From positions 1 to 34,635 of the forward strand of contig DATLAN010000233.1 in assembly GCA_035527455.1 (NCBI GenBank): DNA of 34,635 bases, written 5' to 3'. The DNA is from DATLAN01 sp035527455 (GTDB lineage: Bacteria > Planctomycetota > Planctomycetia > Pirellulales > Thermoguttaceae). The first letter of the stretch is position 1; each line of letters begins with the position of its first letter. Below, piece after piece: positions 7,926 through 15,984 of this stretch. The notes under the pieces are model-generated. The model made no database searches and was not told the DNA's origin. It saw only the letters and a list, made by a program, of their open reading frames with translations. A program made the translations under genes and the position numbers.

Positions 7926-9809
7926 TCACTCGTCAACAACCCGCTTCCACGCGAGTGATAACCAGCCATCTTGGCAGGCGAACCGGATCGGGCGGAGCTT
8001 GCCGGCCTTGTTGAGATTGCCCGGCAGCTCGATGTCCTCCAAAGGCATCTCCTCAGCGAAGATCCGGTCGAAACGGGTCTCCAGCAGCGAACGGATGACC
8101 ATCTGCTTGGTCGAGAGCGTTTTGCCGCTGTCGGGGACGAAACCGGGCGGAAAGATCTCCAGCGGACCCTGACGGACCGCCGCGAAGCCCTGCTCCGTCT
8201 TCTCGATGTCGTAGACGGCCGTGACGTCCATGGCCGGGTAGTCCTCGCCGTCGCGATAGTACCGGCGTCCGCGGAGGGTCACGGTCAGTTGGTCGTCGCC
8301 GAAGGCCAGGGAGATCGGCCTGAGAGCGTCGAAGTCGATCGCCCAGGCCGGTTCGCCCTCCTCGACCTGCATTCTTTCCGGCAGCTCGCCGAGCAGTTCG
8401 ACCACCAGGGACTTGTACGTTTCGTCGCCCAGCGTCATTCCGCCCAAGGCGCTGGCAAGCAGATTGTTGACCATCGACTCGTGGATGCGAACGGTCAGGT
8501 CGGCCCCGTCGGCCCCGTCGGCAGCCGGCGGCGGCTCGGTCGGAGCGGCCATCTGGGAAGCGTCGGCCCGCAGACCCACCACGTGCAAGGCTTCCCCCGT
8601 CGTACTGAAATCGAGTCGCTGCGGAAACAGCTTGCGCTCAACCAGCGGCCGGCGAAACTTCTCTCGAAACGCCCGATCGGCCTTCTGGAGCATCTCGTCG
8701 GCCTGAGAGTCGATCCGCGCGTTGAGCTGTTGTTCGGCATGGGCCGAGGCGATGTACTCGGCCTCGTGTTTCTGTTCTGCGGCCCGACGGCGAGCGATCC
8801 GTTCCACCATTTGGCGTCCCCGTCGATCCCGGATCGCGGTAATCTGCGTCTCCGTCTCGGCGTTGGAAATCGCCGGCAGCCAGTCGAGGCCGTTGGCGTC
8901 GAGGAAGACGGACATGCGTCCGTCCAGCCGCGTCGTGCCGTTGCTGTGGATCCGTACGGGGCCGTTTCGGCCGACGTTCTCGCTCAGCGTGGTGCCGCAA
9001 AAGACCGTTTCGATGGCGGCCCGCTGTGGATCGGGGATCAGTTCGACGCAGATTCGGCCCGTGGTATGTCCCGTGCCGGAGATGTCGGTTCCCAAGATCA
9101 CGTCCCGAACCGGAGTCATCTCGTCCACAGGGCCGCCCATCCCGGCGTCGATCAAGTCGGCCGAAACCTCGACCCAGAGATTGGGCCGGGCGTAATGGTG
9201 CCGGACGGCTCCGATCAACTGCGGCACCTGGCGTGCGTCTTCCAACTGTCCGATCAGGCGACCGATAATCAGGGCCCCCTTGGCGGTGGGCGCGTCGGCA
9301 TAGCTTTCCAGTTGGGTGGCCAGCGCGTCCAGGAGATTCTCGTAGGCGGTCTTCAGCGCGGGGTTATCGACGTTTTGTGCGATCAGCAGGTATCGCGACA
9401 AGGCGAGCCGCACGTCCACGAACCGCGCCAAACGCAGCCCCTCGTACCCCGCCTCGTATTTCCCGAGAATCGACGTCAGCGCGGCTACATCGGGCTTCTC
9501 GTTTCCGCAGAGTTCGCTCTGCATGCGATCCCACTGAAGATACTTCCGCCAGCCCGGCCCGTTGTCGGCGTCGGCGCCAAGCCGTCGGTCGAGCCGGACG
9601 ACGGCCTCGACCAACTCGTCCTTTGCCTCCGCGAGGTCCGCCTGCGTGACGGGGTGAAACGTCGCCTTGGCCGCCCGGCATTCGGCCGGGAGCTGATCGA
9701 CCGCCGGCATCGCGGCAGCCGGTGCATCGGCAAGCGCGCCGGTCGCCAGGATCGAGAAAACCACGGCGAGTCCGAAAAGGGGCGCCAATCCGTGTCTCAT
9801 GATGTGCAT
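7926..9809 (-). CDS. Large secreted protein of unknown function
   Basis: A 627-residue product. ATG 9809 has AAGGAG 7 bases upstream. An alternative ATG lies three codons later. It has a signal peptide (LAPLFGLAVVFSILATGALADAPA). No catalytic motif is recognised. The N-terminal third is helical, with DELVEAVVRLDRRLGAD and a repeat-like ALATQLESYADAP region. A central stretch (about 345-400) is strongly charged and helical (RIARRRAAEQKHEAEY ... EKFRRPLVERK), a likely coiled coil. The C-terminal third is richer in beta strands and has a short Pro/Ala/Asp linker (TEPPPAADGADGADLT). The length and layout resemble planctomycete-specific secreted orphans. It is transcribed toward the TPR/ferredoxin genes but separated from them by 235 bases, so operon membership is uncertain. 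Confidence 0.75.
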   Translation of the reverse strand: MHIMRHGLAPLFGLAVVFSILATGALADAPAAAMPAVDQLPAECRAAKATFHPVTQADLAEAKDELVEAVVRLDRRLGADADNGPGWRKYLQWDRMQSELCGNEKPDVAALTSILGKYEAGYEGLRLARFVDVRLALSRYLLIAQNVDNPALKTAYENLLDALATQLESYADAPTAKGALIIGRLIGQLEDARQVPQLIGAVRHHYARPNLWVEVSADLIDAGMGGPVDEMTPVRDVILGTDISGTGHTTGRICVELIPDPQRAAIETVFCGTTLSENVGRNGPVRIHSNGTTRLDGRMSVFLDANGLDWLPAISNAETETQITAIRDRRGRQMVERIARRRAAEQKHEAEYIASAHAEQQLNARIDSQADEMLQKADRAFREKFRRPLVERKLFPQRLDFSTTGEALHVVGLRADASQMAAPTEPPPAADGADGADLTVRIHESMVNNLLASALGGMTLGDETYKSLVVELLGELPERMQVEEGEPAWAIDFDALRPISLAFGDDQLTVTLRGRRYYRDGEDYPAMDVTAVYDIEKTEQGFAAVRQGPLEIFPPGFVPDSGKTLSTKQMVIRSLLETRFDRIFAEEMPLEDIELPGNLNKAGKLRPIRFACQDGWLSLAWKRVVDE

Positions 9810-10359
9810 TCGCTAACTCCTTCCGGCGATGTGAACTCGCCTGAATGAGATGAGGGGTAAACCACACACCCAGTTCTGAAGCAAAAACGGGACTTCGAGG
9901 CCGTCGTACTCGCAAGTTCCCTACCGAGGCGACAAAATCGTCCTACTCGATCGATTTTAGCTAATTTACCAATTACGCGTGTTGGCAGCAACAGATATTG
10001 TGCAGAAATCCGCGCACAGCCTTGCGCGGATTGCGCAGCGTGCGCAGTGTGCGCAAACAGAACTGTCTTGAAAAGCTGCCCCATTTGTGGAAGTATAGCT
10101 CACTCGAAGTGAGTTGCAGGCGCCGCCGAGTGTCGCGGCGTCGAGCCTGGAGCTGGCCTATCTTCTTGACAGCCGTCGCCCGATACGCTCTTCTTTTCAT
10201 GGGGATGACCTTGCGTGTTCAAGGGCGAACGGCCTGCGGAATGCGCCCCTGCAAGGGTTCGAGGTATCCCCTTTCTGCGGACCCGCCTCCAGAGACTGAA
10301 GGTTTGTCTGTAGGACTGTAACCAACTACCCTTGAAAACGAGCATCGACCGGAGCAACT
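9810..10359. other. Divergent intergenic region
   Basis: This 550-base gap separates two divergently transcribed genes and so should hold promoters for both. No convincing gene is seen. It contains one strong hairpin and a run of TGCGCA hexamers (listed separately). A GGAG 6-7 bases before 10360 serves the plus-strand gene. Confidence 0.6.
10007..10055. promoter_or_regulatory. Hairpin and TGCGCA cluster upstream of the isomerase gene
   Basis: AATCCGCGCA (10007-10016) and TGCGCGGATT (10023-10032) form a perfect 10-bp stem with a 6-base loop. The self-complementary hexamer TGCGCA then recurs several times up to about 10055. This could be an operator or an RNA element, but no regulator is identified. 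Confidence 0.4.
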
Positions 10360-10932
10360 ATGTTCATTTCCCAACCATTCTCCGACGTGATCGACCGGGA
10401 AACCGGCACGTTGGCCTCGCCGGATAACGTCTACGAGCGGCGGCTGAAGAATATGGCCGATATGTACGAAGACCAAGAGGCCGCCCAAGCCGCCGTGGCC
10501 GCCGACAACCCGGTGATCTACAAGGTCTACGAGAAGAAGATCCCCGAACTGGCCGGCGAGTTGCAGTGGTGCATGAGCGTCACCCTGCCGGGCAAGATCG
10601 GGCGGGAATACTACATGACCAAGGGCCACTACCACGAGGTCCGCGACACGGCCGAGATCTACCTTTGTGTGCGCGGCACCGGCTATATGCTGATGGAGAC
10701 CGAGGAAGGCGAGACCAGCGCCGTGGAGATGCGGCCCGACGTGGCCGTCTACGTGCCCGCCCGTTGGGCCCATCGCTCGATCAACACCGGCGACGAACCG
10801 CTGATCTCCTTTTGCGTCTATCCGGGCGACGCGGGCCACGACTACGGCACGATCGAGACCGAGGGCTTCCGCAAACGGATCGTGGAAATCGACGGCAAGC
10901 CGCAGATCATCGACAACATCCGGGAGAAATAG
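10360..10932 (+). CDS. Cupin-type glucose-6-phosphate isomerase
   Basis: A 190-residue protein that matches the cupin phosphoglucose isomerase family first known from archaea (PgiA type), unrelated to the large bacterial Pgi. It interconverts glucose 6-phosphate and fructose 6-phosphate in the cytosol using a bound metal. The metal ligands are in place: His90 and His92 in TKGHYHEV, Glu99 in TAEIY, and His138 in WAHRSIN. The spacing closely follows the archaeal enzymes. The length is typical. A GGAG precedes ATG 10360. The stop is 4 bases before the next gene's ATG, whose Shine-Dalgarno (GGGAG) lies inside this gene, so the two are translationally linked. Close substrates such as other phosphosugars are possible. 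Confidence 0.88.
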   Translation: MFISQPFSDVIDRETGTLASPDNVYERRLKNMADMYEDQEAAQAAVAADNPVIYKVYEKKIPELAGELQWCMSVTLPGKIGREYYMTKGHYHEVRDTAEIYLCVRGTGYMLMETEEGETSAVEMRPDVAVYVPARWAHRSINTGDEPLISFCVYPGDAGHDYGTIETEGFRKRIVEIDGKPQIIDNIREK

Positions 10933-10936
10933 CCGC

Positions 10937-11878
10937 ATGGCACCGCTACCGGAAAAGGCGGCCCGACCGACGATGTACTTCGTGGGCGTGACGACCGGAA
11001 AGTCCTCGATCAACAACGTGTTTCCCCGTTGGGCCGAAGCGCTGGGGCTCGACGCCGTGCTGGTGGGTATCGATCGGGCGATCCACGCCGACGCGGAAGA
11101 CTATCGCGAAGTGGTCGATTTCATCAAGCACGATCCGCTCTCGCTCGGCGCGCTAGTGACCACCCACAAGATCGACCTGCTCCACGCCGCCCGGGATATG
11201 TTCGACGAACTCGACGAGTACGCCGAAATCCTCGGCGAGATCAGCTCGATCTCGAAGCGAGACGGCCGGCTGGCGGGCCACGCCAAGGACCCGATCTCCA
11301 GCGGCCTGGCGCTCGAGGCGTTTCTGCCGGCGAACTGGTGGAAAGACACCGGCGCCGAGGCGTTGATCTTCGGGGCCGGCGGATCGGCGTTGGCCGTATC
11401 GATGACCATGATGCACCCGCGCCACGGCGAGAACCGGCCGCGGAAGGTCGTGGCAACGAACCGCTCGCTGCCGCGGCTGGAGGAGATGGAGCGGATCCAC
11501 CGGCAGCTCGACTACGGCGTGCCGTGCGAGTATCACCACTGCCCGCAGTTCGAGCAGAACGACCGCGTGATGGCGGCCATGCCCGAGGGCTCGCTGGTGA
11601 TCAACTCCACCGGCCTGGGCAAGGACCGCCCGGGTTCGCCGGTGACCGACGGCGCGTTGTTTCCCCGGCGGGGGCTGGCCTGGGATTTCAACTACCGCGG
11701 CGACCTGCGGTTCCTCGTCCAAGCCAAGGTCCAGCAGCGAGAGATGGACCTGATCGTCGAAGACGGCTGGATCTACTTCATCCACGGCTGGACCCAGGTG
11801 ATCGCCGAAGTCTTCCACATCGACATCGCCCCGGAAAAGATCGACGAGCTAAGCCGGATCGCAGGGGAGGTGCGGTGA
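10937..11878 (+). CDS. Divergent shikimate dehydrogenase-like (AroE-fold) protein
   Basis: A 313-residue protein with the two-domain AroE layout. Residues about 19-37 (TTGKSSINNVFPRWAEALG) align with the shikimate-binding SxS block. VTTHK (about 75-79) keeps the catalytic lysine of VTIPHK. GHAKD keeps the catalytic aspartate of the usual NTD block. The AVN asparagine is replaced (ISSIS). A Rossmann motif GAGGSALAV and INSTGLG follow, then GWTQ near the C-terminus. The altered substrate pocket and the tight coupling to a sugar-phosphate isomerase suggest a substrate other than shikimate, perhaps a sugar-derived acid. That is inference. Start 10937 is preferred because GGGAG lies about 9 bases upstream. 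The fold call is firm and the specificity is open. Confidence 0.75.
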   Translation: MAPLPEKAARPTMYFVGVTTGKSSINNVFPRWAEALGLDAVLVGIDRAIHADAEDYREVVDFIKHDPLSLGALVTTHKIDLLHAARDMFDELDEYAEILGEISSISKRDGRLAGHAKDPISSGLALEAFLPANWWKDTGAEALIFGAGGSALAVSMTMMHPRHGENRPRKVVATNRSLPRLEEMERIHRQLDYGVPCEYHHCPQFEQNDRVMAAMPEGSLVINSTGLGKDRPGSPVTDGALFPRRGLAWDFNYRGDLRFLVQAKVQQREMDLIVEDGWIYFIHGWTQVIAEVFHIDIAPEKIDELSRIAGEVR

Positions 11879-11900
11879 GACGCGGTCGGAGAACAGAACC

Positions 11901-11986
11901 GGGTAGCCTGGACACTTTTCCGCAAAAGACTTCCCACTCCGCAAGACGTGTTCGGAAAAGTGTCCAGGTTGCGCAGCAACAAGAGG
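11901..11986 (+). repeat. REPIN-like element, left copy, flanking RAYT 1
   Basis: An 86-base element that is itself an imperfect palindrome. CCTGGACACTTTTCCG opens it and CGGAAAAGTGTCCAGG closes it, a 16-bp stem around a central 30-odd bases. It is repeated in inverted orientation at 12551-12636 with six differences, all transitions. Confidence 0.9.
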
Positions 11987-12035
11987 GAAGACACGGGACC
12001 CCGAGAGCGCGCGATGACGGCGCGATAACGGCCCG

Positions 12036-12548
12036 ATGACCAAACGACGCATCTTCGACGACGACCTGCACGCGCAGTTCGTCACGTTCTCATGCCATCG
12101 GCGTCGGCGGTTGCTCGACGATGCTCGGGCGCGCGAGATGGTCGTTGCCATGCTGGCTTCACAACTCGCGATGCAGGACGGCATTTGCTCGGGTTTCGTC
12201 GTGATGCCCGATCATGTCCATGCGATCGTTTGGTTTCCGCAGACGGGGCGATTGAGCCACTTCATGAAGCAATGGAAGCAGCGATCGAGCGTGAAGCTGA
12301 AGAAGTTCGTTCGCGGCCAGTTGTGGCGCTACGCCAGCCACTTCGATCGAAAAGAGCCGTTCTGGCAGGCGAGCTACTATCCGTTCAATTTGTATTCGGA
12401 GAAGAAGGCGCGGGAGAAACTCGATTATATGCACCTGAATCCGGTGCGTGCAGGTTTGGTGGAGAGGGCTTGTGATTGGGCGTGGAGTTCGGCCCGGTAC
12501 TACGAGGAAGGGAAACCGGTGGGCGTGCCGGTGGAGTGGATCTTCTGA
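12036..12548 (+). CDS. REP-associated tyrosine transposase (RAYT 1)
   Basis: A 170-residue single-domain Y1 transposase of the IS200-like superfamily. The HUH metal motif is His60/His62 in VVMPDHVHAIVW. The tyrosine helix is EKLDYMHLNPVRAGLV, with the likely nucleophile in DYMH. A basic segment (KQWKQRSSVKLKK) follows the HUH block. This is the standard RAYT layout, and RAYTs are thought to mobilise REP palindromes. Here the gene sits exactly between two inverted copies of an 86-base REPIN-like element, 49 bases from the left copy and 2 bases from the right one. No Shine-Dalgarno precedes ATG 12036, which suggests low expression. All motifs are intact, so it is not obviously decayed. Confidence 0.9.
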   Translation: MTKRRIFDDDLHAQFVTFSCHRRRRLLDDARAREMVVAMLASQLAMQDGICSGFVVMPDHVHAIVWFPQTGRLSHFMKQWKQRSSVKLKKFVRGQLWRYASHFDRKEPFWQASYYPFNLYSEKKAREKLDYMHLNPVRAGLVERACDWAWSSARYYEEGKPVGVPVEWIF

Positions 12549-12550
12549 GA

Positions 12551-12636
12551 CCTCTTGTTGCTGCGCAACCTGGACACTTTTCCGAATGCGTCTTGCGGAG
12601 TGGAGAATCCTTTGCGGAAAAGTGTCCAGGCTACCC
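12551..12636 (-). repeat. REPIN-like element, right copy, inverted
   Basis: Inverted partner of 11901-11986: 80 of 86 bases identical, same 16-bp stem. The element starts two bases after the RAYT stop and lies 30 bases before the end of the convergent DUF1573 gene. It could terminate transcription from both sides, though no T-tract follows. Confidence 0.9.
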
Positions 12637-12666
12637 CATTCGGTTGAAGGTACGAGAGCGTTCAAT

Positions 12667-13701
12667 TCAACCTGTCGGCGTTTGCCCCACGACCTGCACG
12701 AAGACCGGGACTTCCAGCGTCTTATTGCCGGGGAGGTCCGTCTCCAGGACGATCGTCGCCTCGATCTTCCCCGGCGTCTGGTCCGCCGTGAAGGTCACGG
12801 GGATCAGGTGCAAGGGCTTGGCCGTGGTCGAGGCGGCGCATTGAAATCGGGGGTCGCTCGAGCGGGCGGCCACGATCTGAAACGGCGTCACGCCGCGGAC
12901 TACCAGGCGCCCGGTGGTGCTTTGGCCCACATTCACCGCGCCCAGCAACAAGGGGGAGGGGCTCACGGTGATCTCCGAAACCACCACGCCCTCGACCGCG
13001 ATGGGAACGTGGTTCGCCTGCTGCTGCAGATCGTTGGTGACCAGCACCAGTTGATCGCGGATGTAGCCCACCGGCGCGTCGGGCTTCAGCTTGACGGTCA
13101 ACTCGAACGTGGCCTGACCGGGGACCGGTTGGGCCGCCTTGACCACCTCGGCTTCCAGGTGCGGGTTCTGGGTCTCCACCTTCTGGATTTCCCAATCCGG
13201 CCGGCCGGCGTAGCTGATGGTCAGTTTCCGCTCGGCGCCGGTGCCCTCGACGACCGTGCCGAACTGGACCGAGCCCGGCTGGACGACCACGTCGCTGCGG
13301 ATGTACGTGTGGACGTTCAGTTGGACCTCGGCCGGAAACGGCTGGTCGAAGACGACCGTCAAGGTGGCGTCTTTTCGCCCGTAATAGCCGCGGGTGTCGA
13401 TCCGGGCGATGATCTCGGTCTTCTCCCAGGTCTTCAGCAGCCGCTTGGAAATCTCCGGGACCGTGCAGCCGCAACTGGAGCTGACCGAAGCGATGTGGGC
13501 ATCCTCGACGTAGATGTTCTCCAGCACGAAGCGGTGCTCCACCTTGGCACCCCGGGCGACCATGCCGAAGTCGTGGCTGGTCTTGTCGAACATGTCCTTG
13601 GCCCATTGCTGGCCCAAGGCGACCGAGGCGGTGAGCGTCGTCAGCAGCAGTGCGGTCAAGGAGATTCGGATCGAGGTTGCCTTGGCGGTTCGTGTTCTCA
13701 T
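12667..13701 (-). CDS. Secreted DUF1573-domain protein
   Basis: A 344-residue protein from ATG 13701. It has a signal peptide (SIRISLTALLLTTLTASVALGQQ). The DUF1573 module follows: SHDFGMVARGAKVEHRFVLEN, then SVSSSCGCTVPEI, the Cys-Gly-Cys block typical of the domain, and further immunoglobulin-like beta domains (GSVQFGTVVEGTGAERKLTISY; SPSPLLLGAVNVGQSTTGRLVVRG). Such proteins are exported and of unknown function, and are numerous in planctomycetes. An open frame continuing upstream to 14382 reads the corrinoid protein gene out of frame and is not used. The gene lies 47 bases downstream of the corrinoid protein gene, so it could be a last operon member. Confidence 0.88.
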   Translation of the reverse strand: MRTRTAKATSIRISLTALLLTTLTASVALGQQWAKDMFDKTSHDFGMVARGAKVEHRFVLENIYVEDAHIASVSSSCGCTVPEISKRLLKTWEKTEIIARIDTRGYYGRKDATLTVVFDQPFPAEVQLNVHTYIRSDVVVQPGSVQFGTVVEGTGAERKLTISYAGRPDWEIQKVETQNPHLEAEVVKAAQPVPGQATFELTVKLKPDAPVGYIRDQLVLVTNDLQQQANHVPIAVEGVVVSEITVSPSPLLLGAVNVGQSTTGRLVVRGVTPFQIVAARSSDPRFQCAASTTAKPLHLIPVTFTADQTPGKIEATIVLETDLPGNKTLEVPVFVQVVGQTPTG

Positions 13702-13748
13702 GGAGTCAACGTCCTTGGTGTTATTGGACAATCCTTTGGTACTTGCCC

Positions 13749-14387
13749 CTACCCGACGCCGGCCAGTTTGCCGGCGTAGTGAACGCCGTCGACGGCCGTT
13801 TTTCCGTAGAAGTCGCAGCCGGTTTTTTCTTTGAGCAGTTCGCTGGCCGCGGCGCCGCCGAGCATCAACGAGACGCTCTGGCGCAGCCCGGCCTCTTCGA
13901 TGGCCTTGACCGTGGCGGCGATGGCCTTGAAGCAGGTCGTCAACAGCAAGCTCATGCCCACCACGGTCGGCTGGTGCCGGCGGATGGCCTCGACGAATCT
14001 GGCCGGGGCCACGTCGACGCCCAGGTCGATCACCTCGAAGCCGACGCCGCGGAGCAGCATCACGACGATGTCCTTGCCGATGTCGTGGACGTCGTGCTGG
14101 ACGGTCCCGATCACGATCTTTCCGGCCGACTTCGGCGCCCGGCACTTTTCCAGCTCGGGCGCCAGTTCGGCCAGGACGGCCTTCATGCACATCCCGGCGA
14201 ACATCAGCTCCGGAATGAAGCAGTCGCCCTTGGCGAATCGTTCTCCCAGTTCCACCATCCCCTGGTTGCAGTCGGCCAGGATCTCGGTGGCCGGGACTCC
14301 GGCGGCGAGCTTCTCCCGCACCAACTCGAGCACCTTCTCCTGTTCGGCGAGGATGAACGCCCCGACCAGCCTGTCTTCCCACGACAT
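13749..14387 (-). CDS. Corrinoid (B12-binding) methyltransferase subunit
   Basis: A 212-residue protein of the MtaC/MtbC/MttC type. The N-terminal helical cap (about 1-85) carries AEQEKVLELVREKLAAG and GERFAKGDCFIPELMFAGMCM. The Rossmann B12 domain has the signature DVHDIG (Asp99, His101, Gly104), where the histidine is the lower cobalt ligand. GMSLLLTT and GGAA, which enclose the cofactor tail, follow. Such proteins carry a methyl group on cobalamin between two methyltransferases. ATG 14387 is preceded by AAAGGA. Only 14 bases separate it from the 55-residue ORF upstream, which itself follows a UroD-family methyltransferase gene by 3 bases. The methyl donor is unknown. Confidence 0.9.
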   Translation of the reverse strand: MSWEDRLVGAFILAEQEKVLELVREKLAAGVPATEILADCNQGMVELGERFAKGDCFIPELMFAGMCMKAVLAELAPELEKCRAPKSAGKIVIGTVQHDVHDIGKDIVVMLLRGVGFEVIDLGVDVAPARFVEAIRRHQPTVVGMSLLLTTCFKAIAATVKAIEEAGLRQSVSLMLGGAAASELLKEKTGCDFYGKTAVDGVHYAGKLAGVG

Positions 14388-14401
14388 CGATGAATTTCCT
14401 T

Positions 14402-14569
14402 TCAGAACGAGACGAGGCACTGCCAGACGTACATGTACCCCAATGCGTCGATATCCTCCCAAACCCGTTTCACCAACGCCTCGTCCCCGGCGATCTCGGG
14501 GAACTCCCGCCGCTTCTCTTCCCAGGGGAGGCAAACGCCGGGGTCTCGTTTCGTCTCTTGCTCGGACAT
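14402..14569 (-). CDS. 55-residue protein inside the methyltransferase operon
   Basis: A small ORF too short for most gene callers, starting at ATG 14569 and ending at 14402. It lies between the UroD-family gene (3 bases upstream) and the corrinoid protein gene (14 bases downstream). The product starts MSEQETKRDPGVCLPWEEK and ends YVWQCLVSF. It is acidic to neutral, aromatic-rich at the C-terminus, and has two cysteines and no signal peptide. The exact fit between coupled genes argues that it is translated. I do not recognise the family. It could be a subunit or stability factor of the methyl-transfer complex, which is inference from position only. Confidence 0.6.
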   Translation of the reverse strand: MSEQETKRDPGVCLPWEEKRREFPEIAGDEALVKRVWEDIDALGYMYVWQCLVSF

Positions 14570-14572
14570 CGT

Positions 14573-15769
14573 TCAATACACTCCATATTCCCGGGTGAAA
14601 TCGGTCATCGCCCGAATGTTTTCCACGGTCGGCTCGTCCTGCATGATCGCGCTGGCGTCCATGATGTAGCCGCCGTCGCGGGCGACCCCGTCGATGACCT
14701 TCTTGCAGCAGTCGCGGACTTCGTCGGGAGTGCCGAAGGCCAGCAGGTCGTTGGGGATCCCGCCGCTGAGGCAGAACTTGTGGCCCACCGCCCTGTGTAC
14801 CTCGAAAATGTCGCCCCGGTCGACGTGATAGACGATGCTCAAGTCGGGCAATTCGGCGATGTATTTCAGGTTCGGGTTCCATTCGCCCTCGGCGTAGAAC
14901 AGCACCTGGTGGCCCCGGGCGTGCAGCCCTTCGATGATCTGCTTGAGCGTCGGCCAATAGAACCTCTCGAACTGGGCCGGCGAAAGGAAGGGCACGCAGC
15001 CGCGGTGCATCCACAGCCCGATGGGGACGTTCTTGTCGGGATCGGCCCCGCTGGCGGCGACGTGCAGAAGGTGCGGCATCATGGCTTCGCAGGCGGCCTG
15101 CACCTTGTCCGGCCGCTGGAACATGTCCATGCACAGTCCCTTATAGCCGCGGAGCTTGTCGGCGATGATGTCGAACGGGGCCTTGAGGATCCCGGCGATG
15201 GCCGAGACCGTGCCCGACTCGCTCCGCAACAACGCGGCCTGGGTGCCGAAGGCGGTGAAGTACTGCAACATCGCCATGCCGCCCTTGAGGAAGGACAGGT
15301 TGTTGCGATAGGAGGTCGCTTCGCCCATCGGGCTGACGTCTTCGGCCACCCGGGGCAGCCAGACGTTGAACAGATACCCGGTCGGATCCTCGATCAGCGC
15401 ATCGTACTCGTCCGGCCGCATCCAGGCTTCTTCCTCGGGCGGTTCTCGGTACTGGAACCCCGTATCGACCGGCAGATCGACGCCGGGCACCGCGTAGTAC
15501 TTCAGGCCGATCGCCTGCGTCAGCCCGCTCCATCCGTAGACCATGTTGCCGACCACGGCGTCCCAATCGAAATCGGCCGCGCACTTCCGCGCGGCGGCGA
15601 AGGCCATTTCGTAGTCTTGCGTCACCTGTTGGGCGGTATAGCCCGCGTACTTTGCGGTAAATTCGGCCACAAAAGGCCGGATCGGGACGCAATCCGGCTT
15701 CTCGTTCCGCATGGCCGCGGTATAACGAGCCAGCCGTTGTTGGTATCGTGCTTCCATCTCGTCGGACAT
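14573..15769 (-). CDS. Uroporphyrinogen decarboxylase-family methyltransferase
   Basis: A 398-residue protein. ATG 15769 is chosen because GAGGAGG lies about 10 bases upstream; an in-frame ATG at 15820 lacks support. It has the UroD/MtaA TIM-barrel pattern. An N-terminal charged helix is followed by PIRPFVAEFTAKYAG, then GMAMLQYFTAFG, LWMHRGCVPFLSPAQFERFYWP, VLFYAEGEWNPNL, FCLSGGIPNDLLAFGTPDEV and a glycine-rich end near GGYIMDAS. Next to a corrinoid protein, this points to a methyltransferase that loads or unloads methyl from the cobalamin carrier, rather than a haem biosynthesis enzyme. The HxCGN-type motif of some MtaA proteins is not obvious, so the metal site may differ. Confidence 0.85.
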   Translation of the reverse strand: MSDEMEARYQQRLARYTAAMRNEKPDCVPIRPFVAEFTAKYAGYTAQQVTQDYEMAFAAARKCAADFDWDAVVGNMVYGWSGLTQAIGLKYYAVPGVDLPVDTGFQYREPPEEEAWMRPDEYDALIEDPTGYLFNVWLPRVAEDVSPMGEATSYRNNLSFLKGGMAMLQYFTAFGTQAALLRSESGTVSAIAGILKAPFDIIADKLRGYKGLCMDMFQRPDKVQAACEAMMPHLLHVAASGADPDKNVPIGLWMHRGCVPFLSPAQFERFYWPTLKQIIEGLHARGHQVLFYAEGEWNPNLKYIAELPDLSIVYHVDRGDIFEVHRAVGHKFCLSGGIPNDLLAFGTPDEVRDCCKKVIDGVARDGGYIMDASAIMQDEPTVENIRAMTDFTREYGVY

Positions 15770-15984
15770 GGTCGCGTCATCCTCCTCGGGCAGGTGCCGT
15801 CGCGAACAGCGGGCGCGCATAAAACCCCCGCTTGCTCCCTATTCTTATGGCACCGCCACAGTATGCCAAACCGGTTAATCCGTGTCAATTGACGTTGAGA
15901 AGGCGATGGCCCCCCCAAAAACGCCAAGGGCCATCAAAAAAGGACTCGCGCCGAATCGACGCAAGTCCCTGGAACAGTAGAGAG

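Noticed and set aside
7971..9848. 625-residue plus-strand open frame
   Set aside because: Antisense to the secreted orphan, which has a signal peptide and a good ribosome binding site. The plus-strand product has no recognisable segment.
12667..14382. Single 571-residue minus-strand protein
   Set aside because: Only the part from 13701 downwards is a real protein (signal peptide plus DUF1573). The upstream part reads the corrinoid protein gene out of frame.
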